Origin: Aquibium pacificus
Lineage (GTDB): Bacteria; Pseudomonadota; Alphaproteobacteria; Rhizobiales; Rhizobiaceae
Reading direction: 5' to 3'
Assembly (NCBI RefSeq): GCF_040839445.1
Contig: NZ_JBDPGJ010000001.1
Span: 620,001 to 684,000, forward strand
DNA length: 64,000 nucleotides
Part shown: positions 15,245-25,622 of the stretch, piece after piece
Layout of the letters: the number at the start of each line of letters is the position of its first letter
How positions within the stretch are numbered: position 1 is the first letter of the stretch
Notes under the pieces: model-generated
The model's input: the letters and a program-made list of their open reading frames with translations, nothing else
Database searches by the model: none
Told to the model about the DNA's origin: nothing
Made by a program: the position numbers and the translations under genes

Positions 15245-16192
15245 TCAGCCCCGCTCTCGCCGACGCGAGCCATACATGACCCCTGCAAGCACCAGAATGC
15301 CTCCGGAAACGGTTGCGGCGGGCGGGATCTCACCGATCAGCAGCATGGCAAAGAAGATGGCGAACGGGATTTCCGCCGATCCGATGAGACCCGAATCGGC
15401 AGCGGAGATGAACCGGGTGCCCTCCGTCCACAGGATCAGGGCCGAGGCGAAGGTGAAGCCGAACGCGAGGACGAGCAGTCCATCGGTTATTCCAACGGCG
15501 GTCGGATCGGTGAACGCCCACGCGCAGGCGAAGACCATAAAGCCCGACAGTGCGCCCGCCCAGACGACGGGAGCGTCCCGGAATCGCCGTATCAGCACCA
15601 TGTAGAGCGCCGAAAGCCAGGTCATCGCCAGCGCCAGGCCGTCACCGACGAGGTTGATCGAGCCGAGGCTGCCCGCGACGATGATCGATACGCCGCACAG
15701 GCAGACGCAGGCGGCGAGCATCGTGCGCCGGCGGACACCTTCCCGGGTCACGACATACCCGAGAAATGCAGCCGCGAAGGGAGCGGTCGCATAGATGATC
15801 GTCACGTTCGCGACGTAGGTATTCTTGAAGGCCGCGATGAAGGCGAGGCTGGCAACGGCGCCCACTGCCGCGAGCAGCAGCACGGGCGGTTTCAGGGAGA
15901 ATGCTTGCCGCAGACCCGTCCCGCCCGACCTCCAGGCGACGTAGCCGGAGATCACGAAGGCGCCGACGAGACCGCGCCAGCACGCGATCGTCCACGCGTC
16001 GGCGGAGATGGACTTGGTGAGCACGCCGGTGAGACCGAAGAACGCAGCGGACGCGATCACCAGGAACGTACCCGTCCGCCAATCGCCCGCCGTTGTTTCG
16101 GTGATCGCCAAGTCTGCCTCCGGACAGCCTTTGGCGACAGTAACGCCGTCCTCCTGACAGCACAGCGTCAGGAGCGATTCCGCGTGTTTCAA
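15245..16192 (-). CDS. DMT-superfamily (EamA) transporter
   Basis: A 315-residue inner-membrane protein with about ten hydrophobic helices in two EamA repeats (FLVIASAAFFGLTGVLTKSI begins the first). EamA proteins mostly export metabolites. The TTG start overlaps the stop of the upstream acyl-CoA dehydrogenase as TTGA, tying it to the dicarboxylate beta-oxidation operon; the first 35 residues are polar and cysteine-containing (TLCCQEDG), so a later start is possible. Its linkage suggests transport of an operon substrate or by-product, but nothing in the sequence fixes the solute. Confidence 0.85.
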   Translation of the reverse strand: MKHAESLLTLCCQEDGVTVAKGCPEADLAITETTAGDWRTGTFLVIASAAFFGLTGVLTKSISADAWTIACWRGLVGAFVISGYVAWRSGGTGLRQAFSLKPPVLLLAAVGAVASLAFIAAFKNTYVANVTIIYATAPFAAAFLGYVVTREGVRRRTMLAACVCLCGVSIIVAGSLGSINLVGDGLALAMTWLSALYMVLIRRFRDAPVVWAGALSGFMVFACAWAFTDPTAVGITDGLLVLAFGFTFASALILWTEGTRFISAADSGLIGSAEIPFAIFFAMLLIGEIPPAATVSGGILVLAGVMYGSRRRERG

Positions 16193-17343
16193 GCAGCTGC
16201 GCTAAACAACCCGCCGGCCCGCGCAAGCGCGCGCATGTGGTGGTCGGTGTTGCCGAAGGCGACGTCGATCATGGTCATGCGCTTGAAGTAGTGGCCGACG
16301 GCATACTCCATCGTCATGCCGACGCCGCCGTGGATCTGAATGGCGTTCTCGCCAACGAGGCGTCCGCCCCGACCGATCTCGGCCTTGGCCGCGTGCATCG
16401 CCTTGGCGCGCTCCGCCGCGTCGTCGGAATCCGCCATCATCGTCGCGTAGAGCGTGATGGAACGTGCCTGCTCGATTGCGACATACATGTCGACGGCCTT
16501 GTGCTGGAGCACCTGGAAGGCACCGATCGGAACGCCGAACTGCTTTCGCACCTTCATGTAGTCGACGGTCAGCGCGTGCATGGCCGACATGACGCCCACG
16601 GCTTCGGCCGACAGCGCGGCGATCGCCTGGTCCACCACGCGGCGCACCAGCGGCAGCGCGTCCGACGGATCGCCATAGACCGCCTCGGCCGGAACGCGGA
16701 CATTCTCCAGCGTCAGTTCGGCCGCGCGCAGCCCGTCCTGCGTGGCATAGCCGCGACGCGAGACCCCTTCCGCATTCGCATCGACCAGGAAGATGCCGAT
16801 GCCGGTTTCGTCGTCCGCCTCTCCGCCGGTCCGGGCGGTAACGAAGATACGGTCGGCGCAGTCGCCGTGGAGCACGACACTCTTCGATCCCGAAAGCACC
16901 CACCCGTCGCCGTCCTTCCGTGCTGTCGTCTCGACACGGACCAGGTCGAAGCGCGAATTGCGCTCGGTATGAGCGAAGGCGAGTTTCACTGATCCGTCCG
17001 CGACCCCCGAAACGAGTTCCGATCTCTGTTCTGCTGACCCGCCCAGGCGCAGGAAGCCGCCGCCGAGGATCACGGTCGCGAAATACGGCTCCAGCGCCAG
17101 CGCTTTGCCGAGCGCTTCCATCACGATCATGGTCTCGACCGGGCCGCCGCCGATGCCGCCGTCCTCCTCCGCGAAGGGCAGCGCCATCAGGCCCATTTCG
17201 GCGTAGCGATTCCAGGCCTCCGCGCTCCAGCCTTCCGCCGACGCCATGTGGCGCTTGCGCTCCTCGAAGGCGTAGGTGTCGGCGAGCAGCCGGTCGAGCG
17301 AATCCTTGAGGATCGATTGTTCTTCGGTGAGGTCAAAGTCCAT
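16189..17343 (-). CDS. Acyl-CoA dehydrogenase, PimD-like small subunit
   Basis: FAD-dependent dehydrogenase of 384 residues. The N-terminal helical domain (MDFDLTEEQSILKDSLDRLL), the central beta domain (KLAFAHTERNSRFDLV, a divergent FAD loop) and a C-terminal helical domain with QIHGGVGMTMEYAVGHYFKR are present. It lies 41 bp downstream of a second acyl-CoA dehydrogenase gene, and the pair resembles PimC/PimD, the heteromeric pimeloyl-CoA dehydrogenase. The position equivalent to the MCAD catalytic glutamate is glycine here (HGGVG), as is usual in such paired subunits. Role: alpha,beta-dehydrogenation of dicarboxylyl-CoA. Chain-length preference cannot be read directly. Confidence 0.88.
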   Translation of the reverse strand: MDFDLTEEQSILKDSLDRLLADTYAFEERKRHMASAEGWSAEAWNRYAEMGLMALPFAEEDGGIGGGPVETMIVMEALGKALALEPYFATVILGGGFLRLGGSAEQRSELVSGVADGSVKLAFAHTERNSRFDLVRVETTARKDGDGWVLSGSKSVVLHGDCADRIFVTARTGGEADDETGIGIFLVDANAEGVSRRGYATQDGLRAAELTLENVRVPAEAVYGDPSDALPLVRRVVDQAIAALSAEAVGVMSAMHALTVDYMKVRKQFGVPIGAFQVLQHKAVDMYVAIEQARSITLYATMMADSDDAAERAKAMHAAKAEIGRGGRLVGENAIQIHGGVGMTMEYAVGHYFKRMTMIDVAFGNTDHHMRALARAGGLFSAAA

Positions 17344-17384
17344 GGATGTGCCCCCGTCACTCGTCGATTTTCAGGCTGCCGGGC

Positions 17385-18587
17385 TCAAAGCCCCAGCACC
17401 GCCTTGGCGATAATGTTCTTCTGGATCTCGTTCGAGCCGCCATAGATCGAGACCTTGCGGAAGTTGAAGTAGTTCGGCGCGGCGCTCGGCGCGTAGTCAG
17501 GCACCTCTGAAGGCTCGTTCCAGCGGTCGTCGTGTTCGGGGATATATGGTACCGCATAGGGGCCCATGACCTCCATCAGGAGATGAGTGGTCGCCTGCTG
17601 GATCTCCGAACCCTTGATCTTCAGGATCGAGGAGGCGGGGTCGGGCCTGCCGGTGTTGCCGCGCTTGGCATCGGCCGCCACGACGCGCAACTGCGTCAAT
17701 TCGAGTGCCTTGAGGTCGATCTCGATCGCGGCGAGTTTCTCGCGGAACCGCTCGTCCTCGATCAGGGGGCGCCCGCTCGACATCTCCTTGCCCGCCAGTT
17801 CCCGGATGCGGGCGATGCGCTGCTTCGACATGCCGATGCGCGCGATGTTCGTGCGCTCGTTGCCGAGCAGGAATTTTGCGTAATCCCAGCCCTTGTTCTC
17901 CTGCCCGACGAGGTTTTCGACCGGCACCTTCACGTCGGTGAGGAAGACCTCGTTGATCTCGCGGCCGCCGTCGATGGTGACGATCGGGCGCACCTCGATG
18001 CCGGGCGTCTTAATGTCGATCAGCAGGAAGGAGATCCCCTCCTGCTTCTTCGCCTTGGTGTCGGTGCGAACCAGGCAGAAGATCCAGTCGGCGTACTGCG
18101 CCAGCGTCGTCCAGGTCTTCTGGCCGTTGACGACGTAGTGATCGCCTTCGCGCACTGCGCGCGTCTTCAGCGAGGCGAGGTCGGAGCCGGCGCCCGGCTC
18201 GGAAAAGCCCTGGCACCACCAGTCGTCCAGGTTGGCGATGCGCGGCAGGAAGCGCTTCTTCTGCTCCTCCGATCCGAAGGTGTAGATGACCGGGCCGACC
18301 ATGTTGACGCCGAATGGCAGGGGCTGCGGCGCCGGATACTTCTGCAACTCCTCCAGATAGATGTACTGCCGCATCGGATCCCAGCCGGTGCCGCCATATT
18401 CAACCGGCCAGTGCGGCACGCCCCATCCATGCGCGTTCAGGATGCGGGTCCAGCGCACGAAGTCATCCTTCTCCAGATGCTCGCCGTCGTCCATCTTGGT
18501 GCGGGTCTCCTCCGGCACGTTGTCGCGGAAGAATGCGCGCACCTCCTCGCGAAAGGCGCGTTCCTCGTCGGTGAAGCGAAGGTCCAT
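17385..18587 (-). CDS. Acyl-CoA dehydrogenase, PimC-like large subunit
   Basis: A 400-residue acyl-CoA dehydrogenase with the standard three domains: DLRFTDEERAFREEVRAFF at the start, the flavin-binding WCQGFSEPGAGSDLASLKT and VNGQKTWTTLAQYADW in the middle, and the C-terminal IYGGSNEIQKNI. As in its partner, the MCAD Glu376 position is glycine. WCQGFSEPGAGSD is typical of the large subunit of pimeloyl-CoA dehydrogenase and related heteromers. It is followed by the small subunit gene and preceded by a thiolase in one operon, so it should catalyse the first oxidation step on dicarboxylyl-CoA. Confidence 0.9.
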   Translation of the reverse strand: MDLRFTDEERAFREEVRAFFRDNVPEETRTKMDDGEHLEKDDFVRWTRILNAHGWGVPHWPVEYGGTGWDPMRQYIYLEELQKYPAPQPLPFGVNMVGPVIYTFGSEEQKKRFLPRIANLDDWWCQGFSEPGAGSDLASLKTRAVREGDHYVVNGQKTWTTLAQYADWIFCLVRTDTKAKKQEGISFLLIDIKTPGIEVRPIVTIDGGREINEVFLTDVKVPVENLVGQENKGWDYAKFLLGNERTNIARIGMSKQRIARIRELAGKEMSSGRPLIEDERFREKLAAIEIDLKALELTQLRVVAADAKRGNTGRPDPASSILKIKGSEIQQATTHLLMEVMGPYAVPYIPEHDDRWNEPSEVPDYAPSAAPNYFNFRKVSIYGGSNEIQKNIIAKAVLGL

Positions 18588-18642
18588 GTCTTTCCTCCTC
18601 TCCTTCTTCCCGTTCGCGGGAAGAAGGTCGAATGCCCTTGTC

Positions 18643-19824
<1,182 letters not shown>

Positions 19825-19842
19825 TGTGTTCTCCCTGTTCGA

Positions 19843-21537
19843 TCAGGACGCGCGGGCAGTCGTGCGCCGCGCCTCCTCTTCCTGCTTGAGTTCGAGTTTC
19901 GACAGTTTTCCGACCGGCGTGCGCGGCAGCGCGTCGCGGATCTCCAGCGCCGCCGGCATTTCATGCCGACCGAGACGGTCCTTGAGGAACGCCCGCAACC
20001 GGTCCAGCGTCAGTTGCGCCGCGCCCGCCCTGAGTTTCACGAAGGCCTTCGCAGCCTCGCCGCGATAGGCGTCGGGTATCCCGATCACCAGCACCTCCTC
20101 GACGTCCGGATGCTCGTAGATCATCTGTTCGATCAACTGCGGATAGACGTTGAAGCCGCCGGAGATGATCATGTCCTTCTTCCGGTCGACGATGGTGAAG
20201 AAGCCTTCCTCGTCCATGAAGCCGATGTCGCCGGTCAGGAACCCTCCGTTCGAGAACGAAGCGCGGTTTTCCTCGTCGCGGTTCAGGTAGCCGGACGTCA
20301 CGTTCGGCCCGAAGATGCGCAGTTCGCCCGTTTCGCCCTGCGGCAGCACGCGGGCAGGATCGTCCAGCGCCACCACGTCCATCCAGATGCCGGGCAGTGG
20401 GACACCGATCGTGCCGACCTTGTCGGGGCGCGTGGGCGGGATGTTGGTGCCGGCGGGCGAGGTCTCCGTCATGCCCCAACCGCCGAGCAGGTCGTGTCCA
20501 GTCGCCGCCTTCAGCCGGCGCGCAATCTCGACCGGCAGCGGCGCGCCGCCCGAACCGCAATTGTGCAGGGAGGAATAGTCGCGCTTCTCGAAGCCGGGTG
20601 TTGCCGCGATGGCGATCCACATGGTCGGCACGCCTGGGAAGATGGTGGCGCCGGCCTCGATCTCGGCCAGTGCCGTGTGCGGGTCGAAGCGCGTGTGGAG
20701 CAGGATCGTATGACCGTTCAGGACGCAGCGCAGCATGACCGTCGACAGGCCGTAGATGTGGAAGAGCGGCAGGAAGAGCAGCACCCGCTCGCGGCCCCGG
20801 CGCATGCTGCCGAAGCCGTCCGACCACAAATCATAGCTTTGGATCGAGGTCGAGATATTGCGGTGGGTCAGCATCGCGCCCTTGGGCATGCCGGTGGTGC
20901 CGCCGGTGTATTGCAGCAGGGCGAGGTCGTCGAGGCCGACTTCGGGAAATGAATCAAGGGCTTCGGAAACCGATTCGGATCCTTGCGAGCCGGATTCCAG
21001 GAATTGGCGGAAGGTGCTGATATTGCTGGCTTCCGGCATCGGACCTGTCAGTGGGGAGGGACCGAAGGCCTCGTCCTCGCCCACGATCAGCCGGTCGATC
21101 AGACCCGCCGCAACGAGTTTCGCGGCGCCCGTCGCCAGTTCGCCCATGTTGGTCGTGACGACCACGCGCGCGCCGCTGTCGGACAGCTTGTGCAAAATGG
21201 TGCGCGGTGCATCGAGCGGCGAGAGATGCACGACGGTCGCACCGGCCTTAAGCGCGCCGAAGAAGGCCAGCAGGTGGTAGATCGTGTTCGGAAGGAGCAG
21301 TGCGACGCGATCGCCCCTGCCGATACCCGACGAGATGAACGCCGCAGCCGTCCGGTCGACCTCCGTCTTCAGATTGCTGAAACTCATCCGCCGGTCGCGG
21401 AAGACCACAGCCTCCTTGTCCGGCCATGTCGCCGCCGCCTCGTCCACGATCGCGTGGACGGGGAATCCCTTCAGCTCCACCGCGGGGGAGAGCCCGGGAG
21501 GATAGACGGCGCGCCAGGGAGCGGCGGCGAGGTCCAT
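19843..21537 (-). CDS. Acyl-CoA ligase (AMP-forming), PimA-like
   Basis: A 564-residue ANL-superfamily enzyme that activates a carboxylic acid to its CoA thioester through an acyl-adenylate. The phosphate loop LLQYTGGTTGMPKGAML, the adenine-contact segment GWGMTETSPAG, the hinge TGDIGFMDEEGFF with DRKKDMIISGGFN, and the C-terminal catalytic lysine in TPVGKLSK are all intact. The start lies two bases after the FadB-like gene. Operon context makes it the entry enzyme for medium- or long-chain dicarboxylic or fatty acids. The substrate is inferred from synteny with pimA; an ordinary fatty acid ligase is the alternative. Confidence 0.9.
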   Translation of the reverse strand: MDLAAAPWRAVYPPGLSPAVELKGFPVHAIVDEAAATWPDKEAVVFRDRRMSFSNLKTEVDRTAAAFISSGIGRGDRVALLLPNTIYHLLAFFGALKAGATVVHLSPLDAPRTILHKLSDSGARVVVTTNMGELATGAAKLVAAGLIDRLIVGEDEAFGPSPLTGPMPEASNISTFRQFLESGSQGSESVSEALDSFPEVGLDDLALLQYTGGTTGMPKGAMLTHRNISTSIQSYDLWSDGFGSMRRGRERVLLFLPLFHIYGLSTVMLRCVLNGHTILLHTRFDPHTALAEIEAGATIFPGVPTMWIAIAATPGFEKRDYSSLHNCGSGGAPLPVEIARRLKAATGHDLLGGWGMTETSPAGTNIPPTRPDKVGTIGVPLPGIWMDVVALDDPARVLPQGETGELRIFGPNVTSGYLNRDEENRASFSNGGFLTGDIGFMDEEGFFTIVDRKKDMIISGGFNVYPQLIEQMIYEHPDVEEVLVIGIPDAYRGEAAKAFVKLRAGAAQLTLDRLRAFLKDRLGRHEMPAALEIRDALPRTPVGKLSKLELKQEEEARRTTARAS

Positions 21538-21539
21538 GG

Positions 21540-23642
<2,103 letters not shown>

Positions 23643-23688
23643 GATGCTGCTCTCCAGGTGGAACGAGTGAACCCCTCGGGCGGGCTTC

Positions 23689-24483
23689 TCAGGAAAAACG
23701 CACTTGCTTCAGGAAGTTCGACATAAGGTTGACGACCGCCTGCGGCTGCTCGATGCAGGGCAGGTGGCCGGCGTCGGGGATGATGCGGAATTCGGCACCC
23801 CGGATGAGGTCGGCAGTCGAACGCACCAGTTCGGGCGGCGTCGAGCCGTCCTGGTCGCCGACCATCGCCAGCACGGGCAATTTCAGCGCCTTGGTGCTTT
23901 CCGTGAGGTCCGCGTCGCGCAGCGCCGCACAGGTGCCGGCATAGCCGTCGACGGTGGTGCGCGTCAGCATGGCGGTATAGCCGACGAAGTCGGGGTTTTC
24001 CGGTGTGCGATAGGCGGGGGTGAACCAGCGAAGCATGATTCCGTCGGCAAGCGATGCGATCCCGTTCCTGACGACGCCTTCGATGCGCTGGTTCCACATC
24101 TCCGCGGTGCCGATCCTGTGGGCGGTGTCCATCAGGATCATCGCCTTGACGAGGTCCGGCCGCCTGGCCGCGAGGCCCTGGCTGATCATCCCGCCGACGG
24201 ACAATCCGACGACGGCACATGAGGTTACGCCGAGATGCTCCAGCAGCGATTCCAGATCGGAGACATGATCGTCCAACGTATAGGGCGCCGGCGTCGCCTC
24301 GGAGAGGCCGTGGCCACGCTTGTCGTAGCGGATGAAGCGGAAGCGATTGCCCAGCAGGCTGAGCACTGCATCCCAGATGCGGAAATCGGTGCCCAGAGAG
24401 TTGGCAAAGACCAGCGTCGGCATGGCCTTTTCGCCGCGATCCTCGAAATGCAGAACGACGCCGTTCACCCGCGCAAACGTCAT
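23689..24483 (-). CDS. Alpha/beta hydrolase, 3-oxoadipate enol-lactonase (PcaD)-like
   Basis: A 264-residue alpha/beta hydrolase. The nucleophile elbow is GLSVGG, the acid lies in VGDQDGSTP and the catalytic His in DAGHLPCIEQP, all typical of PcaD-like enol-lactonases of the beta-ketoadipate pathway. No other pca gene is in the window, so the substrate may differ: a lactone or ester feeding dicarboxylates to the operon that follows 46 bp downstream. GGAGG precedes the ATG. It is the first gene of the run 24483-15245, and a perfect palindrome lies 23 bp upstream, so it probably leads the transcript. Confidence 0.85.
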   Translation of the reverse strand: MTFARVNGVVLHFEDRGEKAMPTLVFANSLGTDFRIWDAVLSLLGNRFRFIRYDKRGHGLSEATPAPYTLDDHVSDLESLLEHLGVTSCAVVGLSVGGMISQGLAARRPDLVKAMILMDTAHRIGTAEMWNQRIEGVVRNGIASLADGIMLRWFTPAYRTPENPDFVGYTAMLTRTTVDGYAGTCAALRDADLTESTKALKLPVLAMVGDQDGSTPPELVRSTADLIRGAEFRIIPDAGHLPCIEQPQAVVNLMSNFLKQVRFS

Positions 24484-24505
24484 GGATACTCCTCCCTTGC
24501 AACCG

Positions 24506-24523
24506 ACATACTACCGAGTATGT
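24506..24523. promoter_or_regulatory. Perfect operator-like palindrome at the head of the dicarboxylate operon
   Basis: ACATACT-ACCG-AGTATGT: seven-base arms with a four-base centre, 23 bases before the pcaD-like ATG. A further pair CTTGCA (24496-24501) and TGCAAG (24531-24536) flanks it slightly off-centre. The layout is typical of TetR-type repressor sites in fatty-acid and dicarboxylate operons. No matching regulator gene is adjacent. Confidence 0.65.
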
Positions 24524-24562
24524 TGCGGAGTGCAAGTGGCCCGGTGGATCAGGAAACGGCGA

Positions 24563-24946
24563 TCAGAGCGCCGACTGGACATCCGTAGCAGCGAAGTCCC
24601 GACCGACATAGAGCAAGGGACAGTCCTGCTGATGCGCCAGCGCGTAGGCGAAGCAATCGCCGAAGTTTAGTGAGGCGGGATGTACTCCCTTTCCCCAGCG
24701 CCGGTACGCCCCGGCAACCCGGTGCGCGTCCGCCAGGGTGACGCCGGCAACTTCGAAACCCATGCCGCCGATGAGTTCGATCATCTCCTCACCGACGCCG
24801 CGCCTTTCCGCAACGCTCAACGCTTCCGCGACGGTACCAGCGGAGATAAGGAGCGCATCGTCCGTCTCGAGTGCGGCCATGCACGCTTCCGCCGATGGTT
24901 CATCCAGCACGATCGCCATCAGCGCGGATGTGTCGACCGCGATCAA
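24563..24946 (-). CDS. PIN-domain (VapC-type) ribonuclease toxin
   Basis: A 127-residue PIN-domain protein. The acidic metal-binding residues of the family are in place: Asp5 in AVDTSALMAI, Glu41 in TVAEALSV, Asp97 in NFGDCFAYALA and Asp117 in LLYVGRDF. VapC toxins are Mg2+-dependent RNases, often cutting initiator tRNA or rRNA. It overlaps the antitoxin gene by four bases (ATGA), the usual VapBC coupling, and appears intact, unlike the BrnT toxin elsewhere in this window. It sits between the dicarboxylate operon and leuA. Confidence 0.88.
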   Translation of the reverse strand: MIAVDTSALMAIVLDEPSAEACMAALETDDALLISAGTVAEALSVAERRGVGEEMIELIGGMGFEVAGVTLADAHRVAGAYRRWGKGVHPASLNFGDCFAYALAHQQDCPLLYVGRDFAATDVQSAL

Positions 24947-25200
24947 ACCGGCAACCCGTCGTCGTCGTAGAGAAAATCCTGGCTCCTCGCGGCGTCCGGT
25001 CCCGGCATGGCCTTGCTTCCGCCAGACTTCCTCACGCTTTCCATGAGCACCCGGCGGGTCCGCGCAGATGATGCCGGCGTGGCGGCCACGAGACGCACTG
25101 CGGCCTGTCCGCGGCGGGTGAGGATCACCTCCTCGCCAGCCTCGGCTCGCCGGACCAGTTCCGTCAGGTGTGCCTTTGCCTCGGTGATCGTTATCTTCAT
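24943..25200 (-). CDS. Type II antitoxin, Phd/VapB-like
   Basis: An 85-residue antitoxin. The N-terminal part (MKITITEAKAHLTELVRRAE, then EEVILTRRGQAAVRLV) is the Phd/YefM-type DNA-binding fold; the C-terminal half is polar and disordered-looking and should wrap the PIN toxin. Antitoxins of this kind neutralise the toxin and repress their own operon. It precedes vapC with a four-base overlap. An AT-rich stretch with a short inverted repeat (GATGGACCATCACATGGTCC region near 25226-25250) lies just upstream and could be its operator. Confidence 0.85.
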   Translation of the reverse strand: MKITITEAKAHLTELVRRAEAGEEVILTRRGQAAVRLVAATPASSARTRRVLMESVRKSGGSKAMPGPDAARSQDFLYDDDGLPV

Positions 25201-25345
25201 GATCGTCCCAATTGATTACTCTACCATAGATGGACCATCACATGGTCCAGGTCAATTCACCACCCCAATGGTATCCGTTGATACGGCGCGGAAGTCCGGC
25301 CTCTGCTGAGATCAAGTCTCGGCGTTGTTCGTCCATCATCCCGGC

Positions 25346-25374
25346 TTGCCTCTCTCCTCCGGCTCCGGTATACC
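25346..25374 (+). promoter_or_regulatory. Promoter for the leuA leader peptide
   Basis: TTGCCT (25346-25351), a 17-base spacer and TATACC (25369-25374) form a sigma-70-like promoter. The ATG of the leader peptide begins eight bases after the -10 box, so the transcript would begin at or next to that ATG, giving a leaderless message as known for trpL in rhizobia. Confidence 0.6.
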
Positions 25375-25381
25375 GCCGCGC

Positions 25382-25504
25382 ATGTCCAGTCCGCGCGACA
25401 TCGCAGCCCGATCCGATTACCGGCACTTCGCCGGCGAGACGCTGCGCGCGCTTTCCTCGGCTCTCCTTCTTCTCGGCCTTATCGGCGATCGCCGGGTCCG
25501 CTGA
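25382..25504 (+). CDS. Leucine-rich leader peptide upstream of leuA
   Basis: A 40-residue frame with seven leucines in residues 21-33, including four in a row (ALLLLGLIGD), ending 118 bases before leuA. There is no ribosome site, but the ATG coincides with the predicted transcription start of a good promoter, so leaderless translation is likely. Clustered codons for the end product just upstream of an end-product biosynthetic gene are the hallmark of attenuation leaders. The following bases can form competing stems (25487-25614). I have not matched it to a named leader; the alternative is a chance frame. Confidence 0.65.
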   Translation: MSSPRDIAARSDYRHFAGETLRALSSALLLLGLIGDRRVR

Positions 25505-25614
25505 AAGGGAGCGCCCGGCGATCGATGTGACGCCGATGCGCCATGCTCCCGAAGTGCCCATTCAGCCAATCCGTTAGATGAGCGCGCCGTTTTGCGAATC
25601 CGGCAGCGCGGGAG
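25487..25614 (+). promoter_or_regulatory. leuA attenuator with mutually exclusive pairings
   Basis: Three elements are visible. GATCGCCGGG (25487-25496) pairs with CCCGGCGATC (25514-25523). GGGAGC (25507-25512), immediately after the leader stop, can pair with GCTCCC (25545-25550). CTCCCG (25546-25551) can instead pair with CGGGAG (25609-25614), which is the leuA ribosome site. A ribosome finishing the leader would cover 25507-25512 and favour masking of the leuA site; one stalled at the Leu codons would not. No T-run terminator is obvious, so translational attenuation is favoured. Confidence 0.55.
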
Positions 25615-25622
25615 AGACGACG

